Origin: Acidovorax sp.
GTDB lineage: Bacteria; Pseudomonadota; Gammaproteobacteria; Burkholderiales; Burkholderiaceae_C
Reading direction: 5' to 3'
Length of the DNA stretch: 32,200 bases
Assembly: GCF_027492855.1 (NCBI RefSeq)
Contig: NZ_JAPUDY010000001.1
Coordinates: 1-32,200, forward strand
Part shown: positions 25,115 to 32,200 of the stretch, one piece after another
Layout: each line of letters starts with the position of its first letter
Numbering within the stretch: the stretch's first letter is position 1
The notes under the pieces: generated by a model
What the model saw: only the letters and a program-made list of their open reading frames with translations
Told to the model about the DNA's origin: nothing
The model's database searches: none
Made by a program: the position numbers and the translations under genes

Positions 25115-25954
25115 TCAGGCCTGCTCCGTACCGGGCTGCTGGTTGCTGCGCCAGCGCGACATGCTCTCCATGACGAGCACGAAGCACAACATCGAGGTGC
25201 CTCCCAGCAGCCAGCCTGCCAGCACGTCGCTGGCGTAGTGCACCTGCAGCACCGCGCGGCTCCAGCCGACGGTGACGATGAGCACCCCCGCTACCACCAC
25301 GGCGGGTGCATGCCAGGGGCGCGGCAGCAGCCGCGTGGCCAAGTAAGCCAGCATGGAATACGCCGCCATCGAGGCGCTGCTGTGCCCGCTGGGAAAGCTG
25401 AAACCGTCTGCCTGCGCAATGCCGTGCAGGTGCTCGGGTCGCACGCGCTCGAACAGATTTTTGAGCACCTGGGTCAGCGCGCCATTGCCCGCCATGGCCA
25501 CCAGCCAGCCAGTGGCCAGCGGCCGGTGCTGGCGCAGCCACAGCGCGGCGGCCACCACTGCTGTCAGGGCGGTCAGCACCCAGGTATCGCCCATGTGGGT
25601 GAGTGCTGCAAACAGCTGCAGCACGGCGGTGGGGGCCTGCGCTTGCAGGCCTGCGGCCAGCGCGTTGTCCAGCACGCCCCAGGGGCCGCCGGTGCGGCCG
25701 CTGGCGGCCAGGGCGGCCATGGCAGAGCCCGCCAGCACCATCGCAAAGGCGCAGGCGCCCATTGCCAGCAACAAGGCACCGCGTGCCTGTGCGGGCCGCA
25801 GGCGGCGCTGGGCAGCGCGCAGGGCGGCCAGGCCTGCCAGCCCCAGCAGGGCTGCCGCCAGCATGCCAACCATCCAGACTTCCAAGGGGTGGTGGGCCAG
25901 CATCGCACCCAGTTCAGCGGCTTGCGCCATGGTGGTGGTTGTCGTGGTGGTCAT
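25115..25954 (-). CDS. PAP2-family membrane phosphatase
   Basis: A 279-residue integral membrane protein. All three PAP2 signatures are present: K165-x6-R172-P173 (KNLFERVRP), P188-S-G-H191 (FPSGHSSAS) and S232-R233-x5-H239-x3-D243 (SRAVLQVHYASD). About six membrane segments are seen. Such enzymes dephosphorylate lipid phosphates such as undecaprenyl-PP, phosphatidate or PGP in or outside the inner membrane. The first codons give MTTTTTTTM; the second ATG (25930) is an equally likely start. The divergent neighbour is a diacylglycerol-kinase-like gene, and the pair may act on related lipid substrates. Confidence 0.9.
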   Translation of the reverse strand: MTTTTTTTMAQAAELGAMLAHHPLEVWMVGMLAAALLGLAGLAALRAAQRRLRPAQARGALLLAMGACAFAMVLAGSAMAALAASGRTGGPWGVLDNALAAGLQAQAPTAVLQLFAALTHMGDTWVLTALTAVVAAALWLRQHRPLATGWLVAMAGNGALTQVLKNLFERVRPEHLHGIAQADGFSFPSGHSSASMAAYSMLAYLATRLLPRPWHAPAVVVAGVLIVTVGWSRAVLQVHYASDVLAGWLLGGTSMLCFVLVMESMSRWRSNQQPGTEQA

Positions 25955-26251
25955 CGTCGATTGTGTGTGGGATGGTGGGCGGGTCTTGCCATCACCCTGC
26001 AGGGCATCCGCCCTTTTTACAGGAGCGCGCAGCAGCCCACCAGCTTGTGGGGAGAATGGGCGATGGGCTGTTTGTTGTCGGCCCGCGCTGACAGGTGCAA
26101 GGCGCCGCTGCTGGCTGCGCTGCCAAGGCCCCCTGTGCGAGGATGCTGTGATCGACCACAGAACCTACAAGCCGGGGTTGATGCGTGCGCCGCCACTGCC
26201 TCTTGCTTTCAACTCAATGGCCGCCGCACCCCGCTGCGAACCTGCACCACC
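25955..26251. promoter_or_regulatory. Divergent intergenic region, PAP2 / lipid kinase
   Basis: 297 bases without a credible gene. AGGGC-ATCC-GCCCT followed by T5 (26001-26018, plus strand) looks like a short intrinsic terminator, but no plus-strand gene directly precedes it. CTGTG-ATCGAC-CACAG near 26144-26161 is another small inverted repeat. Promoters are not recognisable by eye. Confidence 0.45.
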
Positions 26252-27295
26252 ATGAAACCTCTTGAGCCTTCACACCCCGCCCGCTGCCGTGGCCCCATCC
26301 ACCTGGTGGTGCCCAAGCGCCCCGGCGCCGATCTGGACCTGCTGCGTGCCAAGCTCGAAGGCGTGACCGCCTGGAAGGCGCACGACGTGGTGTGGCATGT
26401 GCCCGCCCGGCGTGGCGACATCGTGCAGTTGGCCGATGCCGCTGCGCAGGCGGCCCAGGCGGATGGCGGGCTGGTGGTGGCCGCGGGTGGCGATGGCACC
26501 ATCAACGCCGTGGCTGCGGCGGCCCTGCGTGCTGGTGTGCCGATGGGCGTGGTGCCCATGGGCACGTTCAACTACTTCAGTCGCGAGCACGGCCTGGCGC
26601 TCGACCCCGAAACCGCCGTGCGGGAACTGCTGCAGGCGCTGGACGAGCGCGCTCTGCGCCCCGTGCAGGTGGGGTTTGTCAACCGCCGCATGTTCGTGGT
26701 GAACGCCAGTGTGGGGCTGTACCCCAAGCTGCTGGCCGACCGCGAAATGGCTTCGCGCCGGTTTGGCCGCACGCGCGGGGTGGCGGTGGCGGCGGCCGTG
26801 TGGAGCCTGTTCCGCCCGGCATCTGGCCGCCGCTGGCGCGTGGTGATGAAAACGCACGAGGGCGCCGAGGTGCGGCAAGAAGAGCACCTGGTCACCACGC
26901 TGTTCGTCGGCAACAACCCCCTGCAACTGGAGCGTATGGGCCTGCCGCAAGCGCGAATGGTGGCCGAGGGCGGGAAACTGGCGGTGGTGATGCTCAAGCC
27001 CCAGGGCCGCTGGGCCATTGCATGCACGGTGTGGAATGCGGCCACGGGCCAGCTCCACAAAGACAATGCCGTGCTCAGCATGGCCTGCTCTGAGTTGACC
27101 GTGGAGCCCGCCAGTTGGCGCCCGCCCCAGGTCAAGGTGGCGTTTGACGGCGAGCGCGAATGGATCGCGCCGCCCCTGCATTTCCACCTGGGTGCGCGCC
27201 CGCTGTGGCTGGTGGCGCCCGGCCCGCTGGTGCGCGACGATGTGGCCCAGGCCGCGCCAGCGGCTGTTGCCCAACCCGATGGGGTGCCTGCATGA
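26252..27295 (+). CDS. Diacylglycerol kinase catalytic-domain protein (YegS/LcbK-like)
   Basis: A 347-residue protein starting at the ATG at 26252; the frame is open upstream, but that sequence is shadow. The nucleotide-binding GGDGT is at residues 79-83 (AAGGDGTINAV). It is followed by PMGTFNYFSREHG, where the family usually has GT-x-NDFAR. The C-terminal lobe includes NASVGLYPKLLADRE and a family-like VAFDGERE. Members phosphorylate diacylglycerol, sphingoid bases or related lipids. The substrate here is unknown. A metallophosphoesterase gene follows after 43 bases, probably in the same operon. Confidence 0.88.
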   Translation: MKPLEPSHPARCRGPIHLVVPKRPGADLDLLRAKLEGVTAWKAHDVVWHVPARRGDIVQLADAAAQAAQADGGLVVAAGGDGTINAVAAAALRAGVPMGVVPMGTFNYFSREHGLALDPETAVRELLQALDERALRPVQVGFVNRRMFVVNASVGLYPKLLADREMASRRFGRTRGVAVAAAVWSLFRPASGRRWRVVMKTHEGAEVRQEEHLVTTLFVGNNPLQLERMGLPQARMVAEGGKLAVVMLKPQGRWAIACTVWNAATGQLHKDNAVLSMACSELTVEPASWRPPQVKVAFDGEREWIAPPLHFHLGARPLWLVAPGPLVRDDVAQAAPAAVAQPDGVPA

Positions 27296-27338
27296 CACCG
27301 CGCTCGCATTGCCCGCCCGCAGCGTTCACACTGTCGCC

Positions 27339-28127
27339 ATGACCGTCTTGATGCACCTGTCGGACCTGCACTTTGGCGCGCACGACCCTGCCGTGTGTGA
27401 TGCAGCGCTGCGTCTGGCGCAGCGCCTGGGTGTGTCGATGGCCGTGGTGTCGGGCGACCTCACGCAGCGCGCCACTGCCAGCCAGTTTGCGCAGGCGGCG
27501 CGTTTCGTGCGGGGCCTGCAGGCCCGCAGCACCCTGGTGTTGGCAGGCAACCACGACCTGCCCCTGTTTGCCTGGTGGATGCGCTGGGGCAGGGCCTACG
27601 AGCGCTACGCGAAGCAGTTTGGGCTGGAGAACGAGCCCGTGCGGCAAGCCGGGGCGTTTTACGTGGTGGGGGTGAACACCACGCGCGCCTGGCGCCATGA
27701 GCGCGGCAGCCTCTCGTCGGCGCAGATCGAGCATGTGGCGGCGCTGCTGGAGCGCGCGCCGCCCGGCGCCTGGCGCATCGTGGCCAGCCACCACCCCCTG
27801 GTGGGCCGCGATGCCGATGACCGCGCCCACCGCCCCGCACGCGCCGACGAAGCCGTGCGGCGATGGCATGCCGCAGGCGCCCAGATGCTGCTGTCTGGTC
27901 ACGTGCACGAGCCCGGCATCAGAGAGCATCTGCCGGGCCTGTGGGTCAGCCGCGCGGGCACGGCCGTGTCGCGCCGCCTGCGCCATGGCAGCCCCAACAG
28001 CCTGGTGGTGCTGGGCGTGGAGGCCTCGGGCACCGCCGCAACAGGGCCTGAGCGGTATGCCGAACGGTGGGATTACGACGGGGTGGCGGGGGAGTTTGGG
28101 CGCGTGCAGCGGCTGGCGTTGGGGTGA
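27339..28127 (+). CDS. Calcineurin-like metallophosphoesterase (CpdA/UDP-diacylglucosamine hydrolase type)
   Basis: A 262-residue phosphoesterase starting at the ATG at 27339 (MTVLMHLSDLHFG). The metal-binding motifs occur in order: D9-x-H11, GD40, GNHD (70-73), SHHP and SGHVHE. Such dinuclear-metal enzymes cleave cAMP, nucleotide-lipid or other phosphodiesters. The chain is close in layout to 3',5'-cAMP phosphodiesterases, but specificity cannot be read from sequence alone. A class III nucleotide cyclase gene lies 260 bases downstream on the same strand, which makes cAMP hydrolysis worth considering. Confidence 0.88.
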   Translation: MTVLMHLSDLHFGAHDPAVCDAALRLAQRLGVSMAVVSGDLTQRATASQFAQAARFVRGLQARSTLVLAGNHDLPLFAWWMRWGRAYERYAKQFGLENEPVRQAGAFYVVGVNTTRAWRHERGSLSSAQIEHVAALLERAPPGAWRIVASHHPLVGRDADDRAHRPARADEAVRRWHAAGAQMLLSGHVHEPGIREHLPGLWVSRAGTAVSRRLRHGSPNSLVVLGVEASGTAATGPERYAERWDYDGVAGEFGRVQRLALG

Positions 28128-28144
28128 ATTGGCCTGAAATGCTT

Positions 28145-28189
28145 CTATTTTGATAGCTCCTTGCGATTGTTCTGTAAGCGCTAGAGGCT
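28145..28189 (+). repeat. AGCGCTT palindromic repeat, copy 8
   Basis: The TATTTTGATAGCT edge and AAGCGCTAGAGGC edge are preserved. The left half-site has decayed to TTGCGATTG, so the central stem is weakened. It lies between the phosphoesterase and the cyclase genes. Confidence 0.75.
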
Positions 28190-28269
28190 AAAAAGAACCA
28201 TATTTCTGCACTGCGCGCATCGCGGTGGTGCCGGGGTGTTGCGGTTTGGCCCGCAGTGGTTTCACTGGC

Positions 28270-28299
28270 TTGACCCGCACCGGGATGGAGGCCTATTCT
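28270..28299 (+). promoter_or_regulatory. Possible sigma-70 promoter of the cyclase-PilZ gene
   Basis: TTGACC (28270-28275), an 18-bp spacer and TATTCT (28294-28299) are a reasonable -35/-10 pair ~90 bp upstream of the ATG at 28387. The rest of the 259-bp gap holds repeat copy 8 and a GC-rich leader. Confidence 0.4.
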
Positions 28300-28386
28300 G
28301 GGAGCCGATGTTCGCTGGCGCGGATGGGTGTTTGCAAGGGGTCGCCCCCGCAAGTACGGCCCCCGGTCGGCTTTTTGGCGAATCCT

Positions 28387-29469
28387 ATGCACAAAGAATT
28401 TCACCACGATGCCGTGCGCCGCATGCAGGCGCTGATCGAACGCGAGACGGGCGCCCCGCTCCGGCAAGAGGCGTTGGCCGACATGGCGACCATCCTGCGT
28501 GGCATGGAATGCCCCGATGGCGCGGCCACCGAAGGCCTGTCCGTGGTGCCGCGCGAGGTCACCATTTTGTTGGCCGACCTGCGGGGCTTCACGGCGCTGT
28601 CGGGCTCGCAGCCTGCCTCGGTGGTGATTGCCGCGCTCAACCGCTGCTTGGCGCGGTTGAGCGAGGTGGTGTTCAAGTACCAGGGCAGCATCGACAAGTT
28701 CATGGGCGACTCGATCATGGTGTTGTTCGGTGCGCCGCAGGCACGCGACGACGATGTGGACCGCGCGCTGCTGTGCGCCGTCGAGATGCAGATCGCCATG
28801 CGCGAGTTGAACCTGGATCACCTGCGCGAGCGGTTGCCCGAGGTTTTTCTGGGCATTGGTGTGAACACCGGCACGGTGATGGCCGGGCGCTTTGGCTCCG
28901 ACGTGTATTCCGAATACACCGTCATCGGCGAAGCGGTCAACCTGGCCTCGCGCATCGAGGCCCTGAGCCTGCGCGGCCAGGTGCTCATCAGCGACACGAC
29001 CTACCAGCGGTGCTGGGGTTTGGTGTCGGCGTCTGAGCCGATGTTGGTCTATGTGAAAGGCCGCACGCAGCCGGTGAGCCTGCGCGAGCTGATCGCCATT
29101 CCTTCGCAAAAACTCAAGGTGCCGCGCCAGGAGTTCCGGCGCAGCCACCGGGTGGACGCGCGCCTGCCCTGCCTGTGCCAGCGCATGCGGGACAAGATCG
29201 TGGTGCCCCACATCGTGCACGGTGGTATTCGCGACATTGGCTACCACGGCTTGCTGGTAGAGCTGATCGAACCGCTGGAGCCCCACAGCGAGATCAAGCT
29301 GGAGTTCGAACTACCGCTGGTGGACTATCGCGTGGCCGATGTGTATGCGCGGGTCATCAACCTCAAGAAAGAAGGCGACGAGTGGGTGGCCGGGCTGGAG
29401 TTCACCTCCATCAGCGCGGAATGCCACGCCAAGGTGCAGATGTTCGTGCAGCTGCTGGTGGCGCACTGA
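28387..29469 (+). CDS. Class III nucleotide cyclase fused to a PilZ-like domain
   Basis: A 360-residue protein starting at the ATG at 28387 (MHKEFHHDAV). The cyclase domain (~55-235) has metal-binding D64 (LADLRGF) and D108 (DKFMGDSIM), and K104 at the adenine-selecting position. The transition-state N and R are in VNLASR. The usual IGD before that motif reads IGE, so ATP versus GTP is likely but not certainly ATP. A C-terminal domain (~250-350) has PilZ features: R251-x3-R255 (RRSHR) and D283-x-G-x-x-G (DIGYHG; canonical D-x-S-x-x-G), and may bind c-di-GMP. No membrane segment is seen. It would couple c-di-GMP to cAMP-type signalling. Confidence 0.82.
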   Translation: MHKEFHHDAVRRMQALIERETGAPLRQEALADMATILRGMECPDGAATEGLSVVPREVTILLADLRGFTALSGSQPASVVIAALNRCLARLSEVVFKYQGSIDKFMGDSIMVLFGAPQARDDDVDRALLCAVEMQIAMRELNLDHLRERLPEVFLGIGVNTGTVMAGRFGSDVYSEYTVIGEAVNLASRIEALSLRGQVLISDTTYQRCWGLVSASEPMLVYVKGRTQPVSLRELIAIPSQKLKVPRQEFRRSHRVDARLPCLCQRMRDKIVVPHIVHGGIRDIGYHGLLVELIEPLEPHSEIKLEFELPLVDYRVADVYARVINLKKEGDEWVAGLEFTSISAECHAKVQMFVQLLVAH

Positions 29470-29500
29470 CCACCCTGGCAGCGCAGGAAAGTGCCCTGAT

Positions 29501-30217
29501 TCAGGGGACTAGCATTCGCGCCAGATCGTTCAGGTCCGTGGCATGCAGGTCATTGCCGGGCTGTGGCGAAACATCCTTGGGTTGCGCCGCGCCAAATTCG
29601 TGTAGCCGCTCGATGTACGCCGTGCGCAGGCCGCAGGCCCGCGCTGCGGCCAGATCGTCGTGGTGGGCGGCCACCAGTGCCACCTGCTCGGGCTGCAGAT
29701 CAAACACGCGGGCCACGCCCAGATAGGTGTCGGGGCTGGGCTTGTAGGCCCTGAAGACCTCGGCGCTCAGCACGCAATCCCACGGCAACCCGGCGCGCTT
29801 GGCCATATTGGTGAGCAGGCCGATGTTGCCGTTCGATAGCGTGGTGATCGTGAAACGCCGCTTGAGCCGTGTGAGGCCTTCCACACTGTCGGGCCAGGCG
29901 CTGAGCCGGTGCCACACGCGGTTGAGGTGGCGGCGTTCGGCCTCGGGCAAGTGCGCCAGGCCAAAGCGCGGCAGGATCTCGTCGAGGATGCCGCGGTGCA
30001 GGTCGTCAATCAAGGTCCATGGTTGCTCGCCCCGCATCACACGCGCCATGGCGGGCTGATAGCCTGCACGCCAGGCCAGTGCAAAGGCGTCGCCATCTAC
30101 CGCGGGGTACAGCGCCTGCATCTCGCGCACGATGGAGCCGTGCCAATCGACCACGGTGCCGAAGATATCGAAGGCCAGCACCTGCACGCCAGCGAAGGTG
30201 GGATTCGTCGTGTTCAT
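29501..30217 (-). CDS. Haloacid dehalogenase type II-like hydrolase
   Basis: A 238-residue HAD-superfamily hydrolase. The nucleophile is D17 (FDIFGTVVDW). Motif II is SNGN, the motif III lysine is in YKPSPDTY, and the acidic motif IV is AAHHDDLAAAR. The order and spacing match (S)-2-haloacid dehalogenases, which cleave C-halogen bonds of 2-haloalkanoates. Many relatives are general phosphatases, so the substrate is open. It converges with the cyclase gene (32 bases between stops) and is divergent from the aminotransferase gene. Confidence 0.85.
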   Translation of the reverse strand: MNTTNPTFAGVQVLAFDIFGTVVDWHGSIVREMQALYPAVDGDAFALAWRAGYQPAMARVMRGEQPWTLIDDLHRGILDEILPRFGLAHLPEAERRHLNRVWHRLSAWPDSVEGLTRLKRRFTITTLSNGNIGLLTNMAKRAGLPWDCVLSAEVFRAYKPSPDTYLGVARVFDLQPEQVALVAAHHDDLAAARACGLRTAYIERLHEFGAAQPKDVSPQPGNDLHATDLNDLARMLVP

Positions 30218-30321
30218 GCCCCCATCGTAGCGTGGCTTTGCGGTACAGTGCCTACGGGCCGGCCTTTCTGCCAGCCACGTCGCTCGGACGGTTCCGGGCG
30301 CTTACGTGAAAGTTCAACAGC

Positions 30322-31548
30322 ATGTCTGCTTCTCAGGGCAAGCGCCGCTTTGCGCGCATCGATCGCCTTCCTCCCTACGTCTTCAACATCACGGCCGAGC
30401 TCAAACTGGCTGCCCGCCGCCGTGGCGAAGACATCATCGACATGAGCATGGGCAACCCCGACGGGGCCACGCCGCCGCACATCGTCGCCAAGCTCACCGA
30501 GGTGGCCCAGCGGCCCGACACCCACGGCTACAGCGCCAGCAAAGGCATCCCGCGCCTGCGCCGCGCCATCAGCCACTGGTACAAAGACCGCTACGCGGTG
30601 GACATCGACCCCGACACCGAGGCCATCGTCACCATCGGCTCCAAAGAGGGCCTGGCCCACCTCATGCTGGCCACGCTGGACCGGGGCGACACCGTGCTGG
30701 TGCCCGACCCGAGCTACCCCATCCACATCTACGGCGCGGTGATTGCTGGCGCCGACATCCGCAGCGTGCCCGTGGCGCCTGACGTGGATTTTTTTGCCGA
30801 ACTCGAAAAGGCGATTCGCGGCAGCTACCCCAAGCCCAAGATGATGATCTTCGGCTTTCCCAGCAACCCCACCGCGCAGTGCGTGGAGCTGAGCTTCTTC
30901 GAGCGCGTGATCGCCCTGGCCAAAAAACACGACATCCTGGTGGTGCACGACCTGGCCTACGCCGACATCGTGTACGACGGCTACCGGGCCCCCAGCATCA
31001 TGGAAGTGCCCGGCGCCAAGGACGTGGCGGTGGAGTTCTTCACCCTGAGCAAAAGCTACAACATGGCTGGCTGGCGCGTGGGCTTCATGGTGGGCAACCC
31101 CGACCTGGTGGCGGCCCTTGCCCGCATCAAGAGTTATCACGACTACGGCACCTTCACCCCGCTGCAGGTCGCGGCCATCGCCGCGCTGGAGGGCGACCAG
31201 CAATGCGTGAAAGACATCGCCGCCCAATACCAGCGCCGCCGCGACGTGCTCTACAAAGGCCTCACGGAATCAGGCTGGGCCGTGGACTGCCCCAAGGCCA
31301 GCATGTACATCTGGGCCCGCATCCCCGAACCCTACCGCGCGCTGGGCTCGCTGGAGTTTGCGCGGCAGCTGCTGGAGAAAGCCAAGGTCTGCGTGTCGCC
31401 CGGCATAGGCTTTGGCGACCAGGGGGATGAGTACGTGCGTTTTGCGCTGATCGAGAACGAGGCGCGGATTCGGCAAGCGGTGCGGGGGATTCGGGGGATG
31501 TTCAAGGCGGATGGATTATTGAGTGTGCCGACGATCGCACCGGTTTGA
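30322..31548 (+). CDS. alaC: PLP-dependent aminotransferase, AlaC-like
   Basis: A 408-residue fold-type I aminotransferase. [28 protein letters not shown] and FPSNPTAQ (where the family has NPT/NPPGN) are present. The PLP lysine is K244 ([15 protein letters not shown]), and the substrate-carboxylate arginine is in [16 protein letters not shown]. Similarity by eye is closest to AlaC glutamate-pyruvate aminotransferases. In relatives I remember the gene preceding homoserine dehydrogenase; here it is followed by a low-GC stretch instead. Start at 30322 ([21 protein letters not shown] is canonical). Confidence 0.88.
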   Translation: MSASQGKRRFARIDRLPPYVFNITAELKLAARRRGEDIIDMSMGNPDGATPPHIVAKLTEVAQRPDTHGYSASKGIPRLRRAISHWYKDRYAVDIDPDTEAIVTIGSKEGLAHLMLATLDRGDTVLVPDPSYPIHIYGAVIAGADIRSVPVAPDVDFFAELEKAIRGSYPKPKMMIFGFPSNPTAQCVELSFFERVIALAKKHDILVVHDLAYADIVYDGYRAPSIMEVPGAKDVAVEFFTLSKSYNMAGWRVGFMVGNPDLVAALARIKSYHDYGTFTPLQVAAIAALEGDQQCVKDIAAQYQRRRDVLYKGLTESGWAVDCPKASMYIWARIPEPYRALGSLEFARQLLEKAKVCVSPGIGFGDQGDEYVRFALIENEARIRQAVRGIRGMFKADGLLSVPTIAPV

Positions 31549-31680
31549 GATTCGAGAACCTGCAGGTTCAAGGCGAAACTAAGACCGATCCCGAACGGTT
31601 GGTTTGAACTAGACCTCCGTTCGTGGACGGCCAGGGGCAGTCAGTGGCAGCGAATGAAGACGGACGCTGAATGTTTGAGT
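31549..31680. other. Junction between alaC and low-GC DNA
   Basis: It holds a perfect 14-bp palindrome GAACCTGCAGGTTC (31556-31569) just after alaC. Sequence beyond it is clearly less GC-rich than the rest of the window. On the minus strand this is the region downstream of the small membrane protein gene. No gene is seen in it. Confidence 0.5.
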
Positions 31681-32127
31681 TCAGACACCGCCGGAGGCGG
31701 TCGCCTGCAACGGCTGGTTAGACACCCCGAACCATGCGCGATACGGCTGCGCGTAGGCAAGCACAACGGATGCCCCCCATGCGTAAGACGCTACAAAAGT
31801 CAAGATAGCGGCGATACCCGACTGGACGTAAAGTCCACCCGCTAGCCCTGCAAGAAGTGAGGTTGCTGTTCCAAGAACCGCCAGCCTTGGAGCCCAGTGC
31901 CGGAACCGGTATAGACCGTAAGTTGCAACTAAGACGAGCGCTATGCTGGTTAAGCTTAGAGTCACACCGAACAGCAATCGAGGTAGTGACATCTCAGCAA
32001 AGTGAGCGCTTTCGGCATTGCGTATCCCCTCGGGAATTTGACTTGGGACGGCAAAATCAACGGCAACACCCATGAAGCCAAGGATGAGAGAAGACAGCAA
32101 AACTGCTTGGTAGTGAGATTTCGTCAT
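31681..32127 (-). CDS. Small predicted membrane protein, unknown function
   Basis: A 148-residue protein if translation starts at the ATG at 32127; a GTG at 32142 would add five residues. Four hydrophobic segments are visible, near residues 5-25 (AVLLSSLILGFMGVAVDF), 48-72, 82-103 and 105-125. I recognise no family. Base composition is markedly lower in GC than all other genes here. The C-terminus reads NQPLQATASGGV, a tail I associate from memory with small accessory or gene-cassette proteins. The coding strand carries GTCTAAC, like an integron attC core site, at the start of that tail. Acquisition by transfer is likely; function is unknown. Confidence 0.6.
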   Translation of the reverse strand: MTKSHYQAVLLSSLILGFMGVAVDFAVPSQIPEGIRNAESAHFAEMSLPRLLFGVTLSLTSIALVLVATYGLYRFRHWAPRLAVLGTATSLLAGLAGGLYVQSGIAAILTFVASYAWGASVVLAYAQPYRAWFGVSNQPLQATASGGV

Positions 32128-32200
32128 TGGCTTACTTTGCACGGTGCTAGTGTGGTGTCTCAGAAGTAAGCATCAAATAATGGAGCTGGCAGCGCGAGCG

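Noticed and set aside
28225-28386. 54-codon N-terminal extension of the cyclase-PilZ protein
   Set aside because: The extension is not protein-like and contains the candidate promoter. The ATG at 28387 starts a natural helix.
29494-29506. CCCTGA/TCAGGG palindrome between the convergent cyclase and dehalogenase genes
   Set aside because: The loop would be one base and there is no T run, so it is not a credible terminator.

Overview
The window is GC-rich chromosomal DNA that looks like a member of the Comamonadaceae (Betaproteobacteria, Burkholderiales), probably Acidovorax or a close relative. The basis is protein character, codon use, the urt/ure gene set, and several short interspersed repeat families that I associate with this family from memory. 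No search was possible, so the genus is an inference.

Layout. Positions 1-3300: the end of hemW, a small I78-type inhibitor lipoprotein, a PAS-PAS-PAS-GGDEF diguanylate cyclase and tRNA-Ser(UGA). Positions 3314-9118 (minus strand): a urease operon ureA-ureJ-ureB-ureC-GNAT-ureE-ureF-ureG that ends right at the tRNA; ureD is absent from the window. Positions 9332-14001 (plus): an NCS1 permease/hybrid histidine kinase fusion that overlaps a LuxR-type response regulator by four bases. Positions 14213-18603 (minus): a PhyH-like dioxygenase, a DUF3334/CheX-like protein, and the molybdenum hydroxylase pair iorA/iorB. Positions 18934-25098 (plus): the urea ABC transporter urtABCDE, with a repeat mosaic between urtD and urtE. 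Positions 25115-31548: a PAP2 phosphatase, a diacylglycerol-kinase-like protein, a metallophosphoesterase, a nucleotide cyclase-PilZ fusion, a type II haloacid dehalogenase and an AlaC-like aminotransferase. From about 31570 to the end the DNA is visibly lower in GC and carries one small membrane protein, which suggests acquired DNA.

How the genes may work together. Urea imported by UrtABCDE is hydrolysed by urease, whose nickel is supplied by UreE/F/G and perhaps UreJ. The transporter-shaped sensor kinase and its regulator lie between the two urea operons, transcribed away from ureA and on the same strand as urtA. They are natural candidates to sense a nucleobase, hydantoin, allantoin or urea-like nitrogen source and control one or both operons. 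This link is inferred from position only.

The most unusual features are: (1) the permease-kinase fusion with an eight-cysteine linker; (2) a family of at least eight copies of a ~43-bp palindromic repeat, one of which appears to encode the UreJ signal peptide; (3) the missing ureD together with a duplicated ureA start; (4) the nested palindromic mosaic that interrupts urtD-urtE.
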